A DNA stretch of 64,000 nt. Origin: Xylanivirga thermophila. GTDB lineage: Bacteria; Bacillota; Clostridia; Caldicoprobacterales; Xylanivirgaceae. Shown piece by piece: positions 7,618-17,448 of this stretch (the stretch's first letter is position 1; each line of letters starts with the position of its first letter). The stretch is taken from assembly GCF_004138105.1 (NCBI RefSeq), contig NZ_RXHQ01000006.1, forward strand, positions 1 to 64,000, written 5' to 3'. The notes under the pieces are model-generated. The model was not told the origin of the DNA. It did no database searches and saw only the letters and a list, made by a program, of their open reading frames with translations. The position numbers were made by a program, and so were the translations under genes.

Positions 7618-10011
7618 ATGTTAGCACCGGTAAAATGGTTAAAAGAATACGTTAATATAAATGTATCTACAGAGGAGCTTGCCGATAGTATGACCTTGAC
7701 AGGATCCAATGTGGAAACTATAACAAGATTAGCTGAGGATATATCTGGGGTAGTGGTCGGCAAAATACTATCCATAGAGAAGCATCCAAATGCGGATAAA
7801 CTGGTGATATGCCAAGTAGATGTAGGAGACGAGGTAGTTCAAATAGTTACAGGGGCATCTAATATAAAGGAAGGGCAATTGGTACCTGTAGCATTACATG
7901 GTTCTATACTTCCAGGAGGTATAAAGATAAAAAGAAGCAAATTAAGGGGAATAGAATCCCATGGTATGATGTGTTCGGGGGATGAGTTGAATCTTAAAAA
8001 AGCTGATTATCCTACTGCTGAGGAATATGGAATAATGATTCTGCAGGAAGATTATTCTCTGGGGATGGATATAAAGGATGCATTGGATTTAGGTGGAGAT
8101 GTTATAGATTTTGAGATTACACCAAACAGGCCTGATTGTCTAAGTATAGTGGGGCTTGCTAGAGAGGCTGCAGTTACCCTAGATACAAAATTTATCCATC
8201 CCGCCATAAGAGAACCACAAGGGGTGGATGATATAAACCGCTATGCCAAAGTAAAGGTTATGGATGGAGAATTATGTCCAAGGTATTGTGCAAAGGTGGT
8301 AAAGGATATAAAGGTTGGACCTTCACCACAATGGATGCGCCGTAGACTAGCTGCTGCAGGGGTAAGACCTATCAACAATATAGTTGATATAACGAACTAT
8401 GTTATGTTAGAGCTTGGTCAGCCCATGCATGCCTTTGATCTAGAAAAGTTAGAGGAAAAAACTGTGGTAGTAAGGCGTGCAAGACCAGATGAACGTATAA
8501 CTACGTTAGATGGTATGGATAGAAAACTGGATGTTGATATGTTGGTTATAGCCGATGCTAAAAAACCTGTAGCAGTTGCAGGTGTAATGGGCGGCATGAA
8601 TTCTGAAATTACACAACATACGAAGGATATACTCCTTGAGAGTGCTGTATTTGAAGGCGGGAGTGTAAGAAAGACTGCTAAGGCTTTGGGTCTTAGGAGT
8701 GAGGCATCCACTAGATTTGAAAAAGGGCTCGATATACACAATGCATTTTATGCAATACAAAGAGCTGCACAGCTTATAGATGAATTAGGTGCCGGTACAA
8801 TAGTTGAAGGTACCATAGATATGTGTAGTGGTACTTTGGATGAGCGTATAATAAGGGTCAAATGGCAAAAGATAAATAGACTTTTGGGCATTGATTTGCC
8901 CTGTGAGGAGATATGCGATATATTGACTAGACTAGACTTCAAGGTGACCAGACAGGATGAATATATAAAGGTATTGATACCATCATACAGGCAGGATGTA
9001 GAAGGTGTAGCAGATTTGGCAGAGGAAGTAGCCCGTATATATGGATACAATAATATACCTATTACCTTACTTGAGCACACCCCTTCAAGGGCTGCAAAGA
9101 CTGACAAACATAAGCTTACGGATTTAGCCAAGGAAGTGCTAGTAGGTGAGGGGCTTTATGAGGTGGTTACCTATTCATTTACAAGTCCTAAGGTATACTC
9201 TGCAATAGGTTTTGATGATCCTATAAATATGCCATTAGCTGTTAAGATATCCAATCCATTAGGAGAGGATCAGAGTATAATGAGGACCACTTTAATATCT
9301 AACATATTGGAGATATTATCTAGAAATAGCAATAGAAGTGTTGAAAGATGCAAAATATTTGAAATAAATCGTATATTTCTTCCAAAATGGTTGCCGCTTG
9401 AGGAGTTGCCTGTCGAAAAAGATATGCTATGCATAGGAGAATATGGAGAATGTATCGATTTCTATGACTTAAAGGGGCAGATAGAAGTACTTTTAGAAGA
9501 GTTTGGCGTATTGGAAGATGCGGAGTTTGTACCATACAGCCATCCTACATTTCATCCAGGGCGTACAGCCTTCTTGAAAGTCTCAGGTAAGGATATAGGG
9601 GTGTTTGGCGAAGTTCATCCCAAAGTTTTAACAAATTATCAATTGGATATACCGGTGTTCTTAGCCGAATTGGATTTTGATATGTTAGTGGATCTTGCTA
9701 ATATGGACAAGAAGTATAAACAATTGCCCAAGCATCCTGCAGTAATAAGGGATCTAGCCATACTGGTGGATAAAAAGGTTTTAAATGGGCAGATTGAAGG
9801 CATTATTAGAAAATATGGTGGTAATATTTTAGAAGATGTAAAATTATTTGACATATATGAAGGAAACCAGGTACCGGAAGGCTTTAAGAGCATGGCGTAT
9901 TCACTCACTTATAGATCAAAAGATCGTACGCTTAAGGATGAAGAGGTAAATAAGGTACAGGAAAAGATAATACAAAAACTAGGCGAAGAAATAAATGCCA
10001 CTTTAAGATAG
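7618..10011 (+). CDS. pheT: Phenylalanyl-tRNA synthetase beta subunit
   Basis: A 797-residue partner of PheS and of normal length. It carries the EMAP-like tRNA-binding domain (about 40-155), the B3/B4 editing domain that hydrolyses Tyr-tRNA-Phe (about 210-385), the B5 domain (about 400-480), a catalytic-like core and the C-terminal FDX-ACB anticodon-binding domain (about 700-797). The gene follows pheS by 15 bases behind AGAAGGGAG and shares its T-box control. Confidence 0.97.
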   Translation: MLAPVKWLKEYVNINVSTEELADSMTLTGSNVETITRLAEDISGVVVGKILSIEKHPNADKLVICQVDVGDEVVQIVTGASNIKEGQLVPVALHGSILPGGIKIKRSKLRGIESHGMMCSGDELNLKKADYPTAEEYGIMILQEDYSLGMDIKDALDLGGDVIDFEITPNRPDCLSIVGLAREAAVTLDTKFIHPAIREPQGVDDINRYAKVKVMDGELCPRYCAKVVKDIKVGPSPQWMRRRLAAAGVRPINNIVDITNYVMLELGQPMHAFDLEKLEEKTVVVRRARPDERITTLDGMDRKLDVDMLVIADAKKPVAVAGVMGGMNSEITQHTKDILLESAVFEGGSVRKTAKALGLRSEASTRFEKGLDIHNAFYAIQRAAQLIDELGAGTIVEGTIDMCSGTLDERIIRVKWQKINRLLGIDLPCEEICDILTRLDFKVTRQDEYIKVLIPSYRQDVEGVADLAEEVARIYGYNNIPITLLEHTPSRAAKTDKHKLTDLAKEVLVGEGLYEVVTYSFTSPKVYSAIGFDDPINMPLAVKISNPLGEDQSIMRTTLISNILEILSRNSNRSVERCKIFEINRIFLPKWLPLEELPVEKDMLCIGEYGECIDFYDLKGQIEVLLEEFGVLEDAEFVPYSHPTFHPGRTAFLKVSGKDIGVFGEVHPKVLTNYQLDIPVFLAELDFDMLVDLANMDKKYKQLPKHPAVIRDLAILVDKKVLNGQIEGIIRKYGGNILEDVKLFDIYEGNQVPEGFKSMAYSLTYRSKDRTLKDEEVNKVQEKIIQKLGEEINATLR

Positions 10012-10036
10012 TATAGATGTTTTTTCGACAAATATC

Positions 10037-10065
10037 TTGTATAAATATGGTAGATGATATATAAT
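10037..10065 (+). promoter_or_regulatory. Promoter of zapA
   Basis: TTGTAT (10037-10042), a 17-bp spacer and TATAAT (10060-10065), 30 bp before the zapA start. It allows zapA to be expressed apart from pheST. Confidence 0.65.
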
Positions 10066-10095
10066 ATAAAGTACAAACGGTATGGGGGTGTAAAT

Positions 10096-10437
10096 GTGGA
10101 TAAAGTAACCAAAACTGTTGTAAATATAGGTGGCCGGGAATATACCATGAGGGGTTTTGAATCTGAAGAATATATACACAATGTAGCAATTTATGTGGAT
10201 AAAAAAATGGAAGAGATTGAAGAACGGCAGCTTGGCTTGAGTACATCCATGCTATATGTATTAACTGCGGTAAATTTAGCCGACGAGGTATTAAAGCTTA
10301 AGGGTCAGGTAGCCAAGCTACAGAATCAGGTAAATAATTTAGAACAACAGTTGGCTGAAAGCTCGAAAAAAGACGAGGCTACAAAAAGAAACAACACCCC
10401 TATCATATATGATGTAGCACGTAGAGCACGGAAGTAA
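10096..10437 (+). CDS. zapA: Cell division protein ZapA
   Basis: A 113-residue protein with the ZapA fold. The N-terminal head (VVNIGGREYTMRG, then YIHNVAIYVDKKM) binds FtsZ, and a C-terminal coiled coil (about 60-95, LKLKGQVAKLQNQVNNLEQQ) tetramerises. ZapA bundles FtsZ protofilaments at the division ring. The GTG start at 10096 is set by GGGGGTG six bases upstream; an in-frame ATG at 10054 lies within the promoter -10 region and is rejected. pheT-zapA adjacency is common in Firmicutes. A terminator follows at once. Confidence 0.9.
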   Translation: MDKVTKTVVNIGGREYTMRGFESEEYIHNVAIYVDKKMEEIEERQLGLSTSMLYVLTAVNLADEVLKLKGQVAKLQNQVNNLEQQLAESSKKDEATKRNNTPIIYDVARRARK

Positions 10438-10468
10438 AAGGGCAGTTCATTATGAACTGCCCTTTTTT
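10437..10468 (+). terminator. Intrinsic terminator after zapA
   Basis: AAAGGGCAGTTCA and TGAACTGCCCTTT arms around a 3-base loop, then a T run. Confidence 0.9.
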
Positions 10469-10521
10469 TACTTCTACGGGGGGAATAGCAAATAGGGTTA
10501 AAAACATAGCAAAATAGAGCA

Positions 10522-10550
10522 TTGTTGCATGAAGTTACAGATGTTAATAT
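10522..10550 (+). promoter_or_regulatory. Promoter of the DUF4127 gene
   Basis: TTGTTG (10522-10527), a 17-bp spacer and TAATAT (10545-10550), 34 bp before the start codon. Confidence 0.5.
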
Positions 10551-10584
10551 ATAGATAAATAAACATGCAATAGAGGTGAATTTG

Positions 10585-12120
10585 ATGAAGATAATGTATA
10601 TACCACTTGATGAACGACCATGCAACTACCAATATCCATCTATGATTGCCGGTTTAAAGGATGATATTGAACTTATAATTCCCCCATTGGATTTGTTGGG
10701 AAAGAAAAAGGAAGAGGCAGATACTGATAGATTATGGAATTGGATGAAGGACAATATAGTTAATTGTAATGCAATTGTTCTATCCATTGAGATGTTTGTA
10801 TATGGTGGACTTGTGCCTTCACGGATACATCACATGTCCATAGATGAATGTTTAGAAAGACTTCAAAGGATAAAACTAATAAAGGAAATCAACCCAGGGA
10901 TTAAAATATATGCTTCTAATTTAATAATGCGCACACCTTCATATAATAGTAGTGATGAGGAGCCCGATTATTATGGGGATTATGGTAAAGATATCTTTAC
11001 ATTTGGACATCTTACGGACAAAGAAAAGAGGGGAATAATTACTCCTGAAGAAATTAAACAAATAGAGGCATTAAAAAATCAGATACCTTCTGAGTATCTA
11101 AATGATTATATAGAGAGAAGAAAGATAAATTTAGCTATAAATCAAGCGGCAATTATACTAGTAAAGGATGGCTTTATACATTTTCTCTCCATTCCACAGG
11201 ATGATTGCTCGGAATTTGGTTTTACTCCAATGGATCATACTGTGGTTGAGCGAAGAATCTCTAATTGGAGGTTGAATTTTAAGATATACAATTATCCCGG
11301 TGCTGATGAGGTAGGCTGTACACTCCTTTCTAGGGCATATAATGAATACTATTTTAGACGTCCCAAGGTTTACACAGTGTACAGCTCTGTATACGGTCCC
11401 TTTATAGTACCACATCTTGAAGATCGACCAATAGGTGAGAGTGTAAAGGCCCATATAACAGCGGCTGGTGGCTGGATAGCTGATTCTCCCGATGAAAGTG
11501 ACTTTATACTTTTAATTAATACGCCCGGTAAGGAGATGCAGGCATCTATTTATCAGAAAGAAAAGGATATAACATATTCAAGCTATAGGAACCTTAGGGA
11601 ATTTGCGGAAAATATCAAAAAGTATATAATTCAAGGTAAAAAATGTGTAGTAGCAGATGTAGCTTTTATAAATGGTGGGGATACAGAGCTTGTATACATG
11701 ATGGATGACCTTAATATAATGGATCATTTATATGGATATGCCGGATGGAATACAGTCTGTAATACCATGGGTACTGCCATAGCTACCGGTCTTATCGGCT
11801 ATGATTCCAACAATGATAATGAGCGTATCTACAATCTTGCCTTTAGATTTATGGAAGATTGGTGCTATCAAAGTATTGTAAGGCAGGATGTTACCTTAAA
11901 TGAGATACAGAATATAAATGGTGGCTCTACAAGTCTAGGAGATAATGAAAATAAGATCACAGCTGTCATAAAAGACAGATTAAATAGGCATTGGAGTGAA
12001 CATATAAAGAATAGCTTTAAGGATTTTGATATAGTAGTGGATAAGGTATATGCGCCATGGCATAGAATGTTTGAAATAGGTATGGATATGTATGTACAAC
12101 CTAAAAAATACTGGTTTTAA
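10585..12120 (+). CDS. DUF4127 family protein
   Basis: A 511-residue, apparently cytoplasmic protein opening KIMYIPLDERPCNYQYP, the signature of DUF4127. No enzyme activity is established for the family to my knowledge. Visible conserved stretches are LSIEMFVYGGLVPSR (about 60-75), SIPQDDCSEFGF (about 205), ADVAFINGGDTELV (about 360) and AGWNTVCNTMGTAIA (about 390). Such Asp/Gly/Asn-rich loops suggest a metal- or sugar-binding enzyme, but that is a guess. AGAGGTG is 6 bases from the ATG at 10585, which is preferred over the GTG at 10576 inside the RBS. It has its own promoter and stands alone. Confidence 0.8.
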   Translation: MKIMYIPLDERPCNYQYPSMIAGLKDDIELIIPPLDLLGKKKEEADTDRLWNWMKDNIVNCNAIVLSIEMFVYGGLVPSRIHHMSIDECLERLQRIKLIKEINPGIKIYASNLIMRTPSYNSSDEEPDYYGDYGKDIFTFGHLTDKEKRGIITPEEIKQIEALKNQIPSEYLNDYIERRKINLAINQAAIILVKDGFIHFLSIPQDDCSEFGFTPMDHTVVERRISNWRLNFKIYNYPGADEVGCTLLSRAYNEYYFRRPKVYTVYSSVYGPFIVPHLEDRPIGESVKAHITAAGGWIADSPDESDFILLINTPGKEMQASIYQKEKDITYSSYRNLREFAENIKKYIIQGKKCVVADVAFINGGDTELVYMMDDLNIMDHLYGYAGWNTVCNTMGTAIATGLIGYDSNNDNERIYNLAFRFMEDWCYQSIVRQDVTLNEIQNINGGSTSLGDNENKITAVIKDRLNRHWSEHIKNSFKDFDIVVDKVYAPWHRMFEIGMDMYVQPKKYWF

Positions 12121-12153
12121 AGTATTTATATTCATCTATATCTTCCTTGCTAT

Positions 12154-12173
12154 TTTAAAACCATGGTTTTAAA
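12154..12173. promoter_or_regulatory. 20-bp perfect palindrome between the DUF4127 gene and mutS2
   Basis: TTTAAAACCATGGTTTTAAA is its own reverse complement. It has no T tract on either side typical of a terminator and lies about 80 bp before mutS2. It may be an operator or a weak hairpin; nothing in the sequence decides. Confidence 0.35.
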
Positions 12174-12256
12174 TTGAATCAATAAAAGACTGGAAAGTCA
12201 TGTATTAATATTATAAAATGTAGATAAATATATTTTAACTTTTGCAGGAGGATAGA

Positions 12257-14632
12257 ATGGATGATAGAAGTATCAGGATATTGGAATACCACAAGATAGT
12301 GAAAAAGGTATCAGAATTTGCAGTATCTGAAATTGGAAAAGAAATAGTGGAGACATTAAAACCCTATGATGATAGGCAAAATATATATATGGCCCTTAGG
12401 GAAACTTCTCAGGCTGAGTCTATACTTGCCAGCTTAGGAGGTGATCCCGTAGGTGGTTTTAATGATATTACGGGTGTTTTGAAGCGAGCCTCTCTAGGAT
12501 CCATGTTATCGCCTGCTGAATTTTTACGCATAGCAGACGTGTTAAAATGTGCCCATAGGACTAAGAGGTATATAAATGAATATCCTGGAGTAGAAGATAT
12601 ATCGATAATAAGGGATTTGTCAGAGAAATTATATCCACAGAAAGAACTGTGTGAAGAAATATTAAAATGCATAGAAGATGAGGATAATGTATCAGATTAT
12701 GCAAGTTCTGAGCTTGCCAGTATTAGAAGGCGCATAAGACATGCCCATGATAAGGTTAGGGATAGACTAAATGATATAATACGTTCGCCAAAATATCAGA
12801 AATATTTGCAGGATCCCATAGTTACAATAAGGGGTGACAGATATGTAGTGCCTGTTAAACAGGAACATAAGGGTAATATTAAAGGAATTGTCCATGATCA
12901 ATCATCGAGTGGTGCAACTCTTTTTATAGAGCCTATGGCAGTAGTGGAGGCAAATAATGAGATAAGGGAATTGATGCTTAAGGAGAAGCAGGAGATAGAG
13001 CGTATATTGTTAGACCTTACGGAAAAGGTGCAATATGTACATTCGGATATAAAGCATACTATGGATGTATTGGCAAGGTTGGATTTTATATTTGCCAAGG
13101 CTAAATACAGTTTATCCATAAGGGGTGTATGTCCTAAATTAGTAGACGGACAAAAACTAAAGATAGTAAATGGTCGTCATCCTCTAATAGATAAGGAAAC
13201 CGTCGTGCCTATAAACGTGCATATTGGTTATGACTTTGATGTATTAGTGGTTACAGGGCCAAATACAGGTGGTAAAACGGTGACGCTAAAGACAATAGGT
13301 CTTTTTGTACTTATGGCCCAATCAGGGCTACACCTGCCGGCAGATGAGGGAACTCAGATAGGCATATTTGATAATATATTTGCAGATATAGGGGATGAAC
13401 AAAGTATAGAGCAGAACCTTAGTACTTTTTCATCCCATATGACGAATATAGTAAGCATTATAGAGAATATAACCGATAGATCGCTGGTGCTCTTTGATGA
13501 GCTGGGTGCTGGCACCGATCCTACTGAGGGTGCAGCACTTGCAATGAGTATTCTTGATTACCTATGTAAAAGACATATAAAAACGGCTGCCACTACCCAT
13601 TATAGCGAGATAAAGATATTTGCCCTAACTACACAGGGTATGGAGAATGCATCTATGGAATTTGATGTATCCACCCTTCAGCCTACCTATAGGCTCCTTT
13701 TAGGAGTACCGGGGAAGAGCAATGCGTTTGAGATATCAAAACGCTTAGGACTGCCTGATTTTTTAATCGATGGGGCTAGAGAGTTTTTAACTAGCGAAGA
13801 TATAAGGTTTGAGGATGTATTAAGCACCATAGAGCATAATCGCGTGCAGTCGGAAAAGCAGTTGGAAGAGATTAAAGAAAAACAGCAGAGTGTGGATAGT
13901 ATGCGAGCTGAACTTGAATCAAGGCTTGCTGAAATAGACAGACAGAAAAGGGAAATAATGAAGAAGTCGTATGCAGAGGCTAATGATATAATAAAACGTG
14001 CTAAGGTAGAGGCTGATGCTGCTATAAAGAGGATACAAAAGCTAGCAAGTGAAGAGGATGTAGCAAGGCGAAATCGCGAGATGGAAGAGACTAGGCGAAG
14101 CTTAAAACATAATATGAATTCTATGGAAGAAAGGCTTGATAATATATCAGCCAAACGGAAAAATAGCCTAGCCAAACCTCCTAAAGATCTAAAATTGGGT
14201 CAAACCGTGTATATTATAAATCTAGATCAAAAAGGTCAAGTGCTTACCCTTCCGGATAATAATGGACAACTAGATGTTCAAGTAGGTATTATGAAGATAA
14301 ATGTCCATATTTCCAATTTGAGAGAAACTAAAGAAGAGAATCAAAGACAAGCATCTTCTTATAAAAGGCCATCTATTAAGGATAAGCATATCTCTCAGGA
14401 GATAGATTTGAGAGGATATACAGCAGAAGAAGCGATTATGGAAGTGGATAGATACTTAGATGATGCATTTTTAGCAGGGTTGGGAGAGGTAAGCATTATA
14501 CACGGGAAAGGCACCGGAGTATTGAGAACTAGTATACAGCAGCATTTAAAATCCAACCCCTATGTATCATCATTTCGTCTAGGTAAATATGGGGAAGGCG
14601 AAACGGGAGTGACTATAGTCAAACTTAAATAA
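12257..14632 (+). CDS. mutS2: Endonuclease MutS2 (Smr-domain)
   Basis: A 791-residue MutS paralogue lacking the mismatch-recognition domain. In Firmicutes MutS2 suppresses or resolves recombination intermediates and splits collided ribosomes. The core domains are followed by the ABC-type ATPase with Walker A GPNTGGKTVTLKT (about 330), the signature region STFSSHM and Walker B LVLFDELGAGTDP (about 410). A long coiled coil (about 515-645) leads to the C-terminal Smr nuclease domain with DLRGYTAEEA (about 720) and the HGKGTG loop (about 755). GCAGGAGG is 6-7 bases from the ATG at 12257; a TTG 15 bases earlier lies before the RBS and is rejected. Confidence 0.95.
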   Translation: MDDRSIRILEYHKIVKKVSEFAVSEIGKEIVETLKPYDDRQNIYMALRETSQAESILASLGGDPVGGFNDITGVLKRASLGSMLSPAEFLRIADVLKCAHRTKRYINEYPGVEDISIIRDLSEKLYPQKELCEEILKCIEDEDNVSDYASSELASIRRRIRHAHDKVRDRLNDIIRSPKYQKYLQDPIVTIRGDRYVVPVKQEHKGNIKGIVHDQSSSGATLFIEPMAVVEANNEIRELMLKEKQEIERILLDLTEKVQYVHSDIKHTMDVLARLDFIFAKAKYSLSIRGVCPKLVDGQKLKIVNGRHPLIDKETVVPINVHIGYDFDVLVVTGPNTGGKTVTLKTIGLFVLMAQSGLHLPADEGTQIGIFDNIFADIGDEQSIEQNLSTFSSHMTNIVSIIENITDRSLVLFDELGAGTDPTEGAALAMSILDYLCKRHIKTAATTHYSEIKIFALTTQGMENASMEFDVSTLQPTYRLLLGVPGKSNAFEISKRLGLPDFLIDGAREFLTSEDIRFEDVLSTIEHNRVQSEKQLEEIKEKQQSVDSMRAELESRLAEIDRQKREIMKKSYAEANDIIKRAKVEADAAIKRIQKLASEEDVARRNREMEETRRSLKHNMNSMEERLDNISAKRKNSLAKPPKDLKLGQTVYIINLDQKGQVLTLPDNNGQLDVQVGIMKINVHISNLRETKEENQRQASSYKRPSIKDKHISQEIDLRGYTAEEAIMEVDRYLDDAFLAGLGEVSIIHGKGTGVLRTSIQQHLKSNPYVSSFRLGKYGEGETGVTIVKLK

Positions 14633-14661
14633 TAAGCAACAAGGATGAAGGGGGTATGTTT

Positions 14662-15114
14662 ATGGCTTTTTTTACCAAATATTTTCCTAAAAGCGATAAC
14701 CAAATAAGGGCGGGAGTGGGATTGGCCATTTTAAATGCCGTATTTTTGGCTATAGGTGGTGGCATAGTATATACATTGTTAAAACTTGCAAGCTATATAC
14801 GTTCAATAGGTGTACTAATCCCTCTACCTGTATGGCTTATACTATTTTTCATAGGTATTCCTTATTTCACATTTTCGTTTGAATATGGGAAGGCCTATTC
14901 GAAAAATGTTAAGAATGATTATATATGGCGGGGATTAGTAGTTGCTATTATAGGCAATATACCATCTTTTGCATTACTATATATAATAAAAAGCGCTGGA
15001 GGGTCAATTGCCGCCAGCGCTGAAATGTACAATATAATAAACAATATACTGGAGATGCTTGTTGCAGTTCTTCCTATTATGACATTTCTAGGTACAATGG
15101 ATAGAAAATCCTAA
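14662..15114 (+). CDS. Small membrane protein, function unknown
   Basis: A 150-residue protein with four hydrophobic segments (about 18-42, 52-72, 90-112 and 125-145), so probably a four-helix inner-membrane protein. No family is recognised. AAGGGGG is 7 bases from the ATG at 14662; the ATG at 14656 is only 1 base from the RBS and is less likely. The gene follows mutS2 by 29 bases and is probably cotranscribed. It ends 1 base before the convergent chemoreceptor gene, with no terminator between them. A strong hairpin (AGCGCTGG/CCAGCGCT, 14992-15021) lies inside the coding region. Confidence 0.7.
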   Translation: MAFFTKYFPKSDNQIRAGVGLAILNAVFLAIGGGIVYTLLKLASYIRSIGVLIPLPVWLILFFIGIPYFTFSFEYGKAYSKNVKNDYIWRGLVVAIIGNIPSFALLYIIKSAGGSIAASAEMYNIINNILEMLVAVLPIMTFLGTMDRKS

Positions 15115-15115
15115 C

Positions 15116-17266
15116 TCATACTTTAAACTTATCTATGGATTTTACCAACGAATCGGCTGCTTGATTTAGCTCCTGTGCAAAGGATGCTAGTTCTTCCATA
15201 CCGGCTAATTGTTCTTCAGTAGAGGCAGTGACCTCCTCTGCCGATGCAGCTGACTCCTGTGTTACAGCCGATATATTATGCATATACGATACAACCACAT
15301 CTTTGCTATCCTGCATTTTTCCTATGCTTGTAGTAACATCTTCTAGTTTTTTCGTCAATGTTTCCATAGAATCGGCGATGTCGTTAAAGCTTGATATTGT
15401 ATAATCTACTGCCTGGTTTTGAGATGCCAATATATTGTCTGCATTATGGGCCTGTTTAACTGTAGTAGACATCTGATTTTGTATGGCCTTTATTATTTCA
15501 GAAATCTCCTTTGTAGCTCCCCTAGATTGCTCAGCGAGTTTTTTTACTTCGGTAGCTACTACTGCAAATCCTTTACCCATTTCACCGGCTCTGGCAGCTT
15601 CTATGGCTGCATTTAATGCTAATAGGTTTGTTTGATCAGCTATGCCATCTATTACCTTTATTATTTTACCGATGGATTTTGATTGTGCATCTAGGGTCTT
15701 TATGTCATCTATCACGGATTTTGCAATAACGGTAGTCTGGTTGGCCTTTTCCTTAAGATCCTGTACAGTTTCTATGCCTTGTGCAGTTAAATCCTTTGAT
15801 GACAAAGATACCTCATGTATTACATTTGTATTCTTAGATAGATTATTTATCTCTTCTGCTAGGTTCTCTATTTGGTTTACACTTTGTTGCACTTCTGCCG
15901 CTTGCTCAGATGCACCTTTTGCAATTTCCTGTATGGCACGGGAGATTTCATTAGCCGATGCAGTAGCCTGTTGGGCAGTAGCTGCCACAGTACCTGATGA
16001 ATCGGTGACCTGTTTTGAGATGCCAGCAGACTTGGATATAAGATCCCTCATACTAGTCATCATTGCGGCTATGCTACTAGTTAATGTACCAAGTTCATCC
16101 TTTCTTTTTGAATATGGTATATTGGTGAGATCACCAGAAGCAGCGGCGTCAGCAGCTGATACCATATTGTTTATATCTTTACCCATGCTATTTGCTAGTG
16201 CAAATCCTATCAATAGCGCTACTGCTACCGCAAATAAAACTAAAAGGGATGTAACCTTTTTTATGTCATTTATAGCTGAAAACAATTCCTTTTCAGGAAG
16301 CAGATCTATAAGGGTAAATCCAGTTTCACCTATCTTAGAGTAGACCATTAGATAATTTTTCTTGTTATAGTTGACTGTATTATGGTCATTTTCCTTTTCA
16401 CTCTTTGCTATTTCTTGTACAAATGGAAGCTTTGAAAAAGCAGAGCTATAATCTTCTTCTACTTCTTTTTGCTCTTCCGACTTTTTATCCTTTGATTTAT
16501 CATCTTTTTTATCTAACGATTTTTCGTTTTTCTCTGAACTTTTTCCATCCTGTTTTTTTACATTTATATCTTCAGGTGTCAGGTCTATTCCGTCAGGGCT
16601 GAGCATATGAATTTCTCCGCCCTTCATGGTGTTCATATTGGATAGAGATTCACGTATGGGTTTTTGTTTTACGTCTATTATAAGAAGTCCTAAGTCCTTA
16701 TTGGTAGACATACTCTTTAGCATCCTAATACCGGAAAGGGAATAGGGCTGGGAAAAACCTGATATGGTATCGTCCAGTTCCTTGTGCTTGCCGATCCATA
16801 CAGTTTGTCTTCCTTTTTCTTGAGCCATTTTAGTCCAATTTGTATCCTTAAAATCATCGTATTTTAGGCTACCGGAGGATACACCTGCAGAAATACTCTG
16901 TACATTTGGATCAGCAGGTAAAAGTACGATGCGCTCTATAAATTTACTTGTATTTGTATATCCGTTCAAAATATCTTCGGCCTCTTTTTTTACCTGTAGA
17001 CGATCGTATACCGATAAATCATTGTTCTTGTTATTTAAATAGTCTTGTATATCTTTATTTATCATTATTTGTAGAGAAGCATCATCTATGGTACTAAAAA
17101 TAAGTCCGAGATACATTTGGGCTTGTTCCATAGTCTTATGGGATGAATTTATAGCAGAATCCTTTATGGCAGCTCCCGCTTTTCCTTGGGAGATATATCC
17201 TAGCATAGTTATTGGTATAATCATAATAAGAAAGGCTAGAATAAGTTTATTGCTTATCTTCTTCAT
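15116..17266 (-). CDS. Methyl-accepting chemotaxis protein
   Basis: A 716-residue transmembrane chemoreceptor that would signal to CheA/CheW. It has TM1 (about 5-24), an extracytoplasmic Cache-like sensor (about 25-335), TM2 (about 338-360), HAMP (about 360-412) and a long signalling coiled coil with the conserved hairpin tip around [17 protein letters not shown] and [20 protein letters not shown]. The sensor carries a ~36-residue Lys/Asp/Glu/Ser-rich insert (about 237-272) of low complexity. The ATG at 17266 opens a typical MKKISNKLI signal-anchor; an AAGGAGTG lies rather far upstream (about 13 bases). The ligand is unknown. Confidence 0.92.
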   Translation of the reverse strand: MKKISNKLILAFLIMIIPITMLGYISQGKAGAAIKDSAINSSHKTMEQAQMYLGLIFSTIDDASLQIMINKDIQDYLNNKNNDLSVYDRLQVKKEAEDILNGYTNTSKFIERIVLLPADPNVQSISAGVSSGSLKYDDFKDTNWTKMAQEKGRQTVWIGKHKELDDTISGFSQPYSLSGIRMLKSMSTNKDLGLLIIDVKQKPIRESLSNMNTMKGGEIHMLSPDGIDLTPEDINVKKQDGKSSEKNEKSLDKKDDKSKDKKSEEQKEVEEDYSSAFSKLPFVQEIAKSEKENDHNTVNYNKKNYLMVYSKIGETGFTLIDLLPEKELFSAINDIKKVTSLLVLFAVAVALLIGFALANSMGKDINNMVSAADAAASGDLTNIPYSKRKDELGTLTSSIAAMMTSMRDLISKSAGISKQVTDSSGTVAATAQQATASANEISRAIQEIAKGASEQAAEVQQSVNQIENLAEEINNLSKNTNVIHEVSLSSKDLTAQGIETVQDLKEKANQTTVIAKSVIDDIKTLDAQSKSIGKIIKVIDGIADQTNLLALNAAIEAARAGEMGKGFAVVATEVKKLAEQSRGATKEISEIIKAIQNQMSTTVKQAHNADNILASQNQAVDYTISSFNDIADSMETLTKKLEDVTTSIGKMQDSKDVVVSYMHNISAVTQESAASAEEVTASTEEQLAGMEELASFAQELNQAADSLVKSIDKFKV

Positions 17267-17313
17267 AACTAAGTTATCACTCCTTAAATCTAACAAATTA
17301 ATAATACTTTCAT

Positions 17314-17342
17314 ATAGCAGAGTATTCTACAAACTTTGTCAA
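17314..17342 (-). promoter_or_regulatory. Promoter of the chemoreceptor gene
   Basis: On the minus strand a perfect TTGACA (17342-17337) is followed after 17 bp by TGCTAT (17319-17314). The -10 is weak. Confidence 0.4.
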
Positions 17343-17379
17343 AATCCTCCTTCTATTTTAATAAAAAAGTGTGTATGAC

Positions 17380-17408
17380 TTCAATAGGTAAAAAGTATGG
17401 AGTATAAT
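17380..17408 (+). promoter_or_regulatory. Promoter of the two-component operon
   Basis: TTCAAT (17380-17385), a 17-bp spacer and TATAAT (17403-17408), 41 bp before the response regulator start. It diverges from the chemoreceptor promoter. Confidence 0.6.
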
Positions 17409-17448
17409 AATAGTAGGAAGTAATTTATAAATGAAAAGGAGAGGTAAT

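Noticed and set aside
13687-14175. A long open frame on the minus strand inside mutS2
   Set aside because: It is a shadow of the MutS2 coiled-coil region and is very Ser/Leu-rich with no RBS.
14992-15021. A strong hairpin (AGCGCTGG...CCAGCGCT)
   Set aside because: It lies inside the coding sequence about 95 bases before the stop, with no T tract, so it is not a terminator; chance codon use is enough to explain it.
15642-16343. A 233-codon open frame opposite the chemoreceptor gene
   Set aside because: It is antisense to a clear MCP signalling domain and its residues show no family pattern; the open frame follows from the codon use of the real gene.
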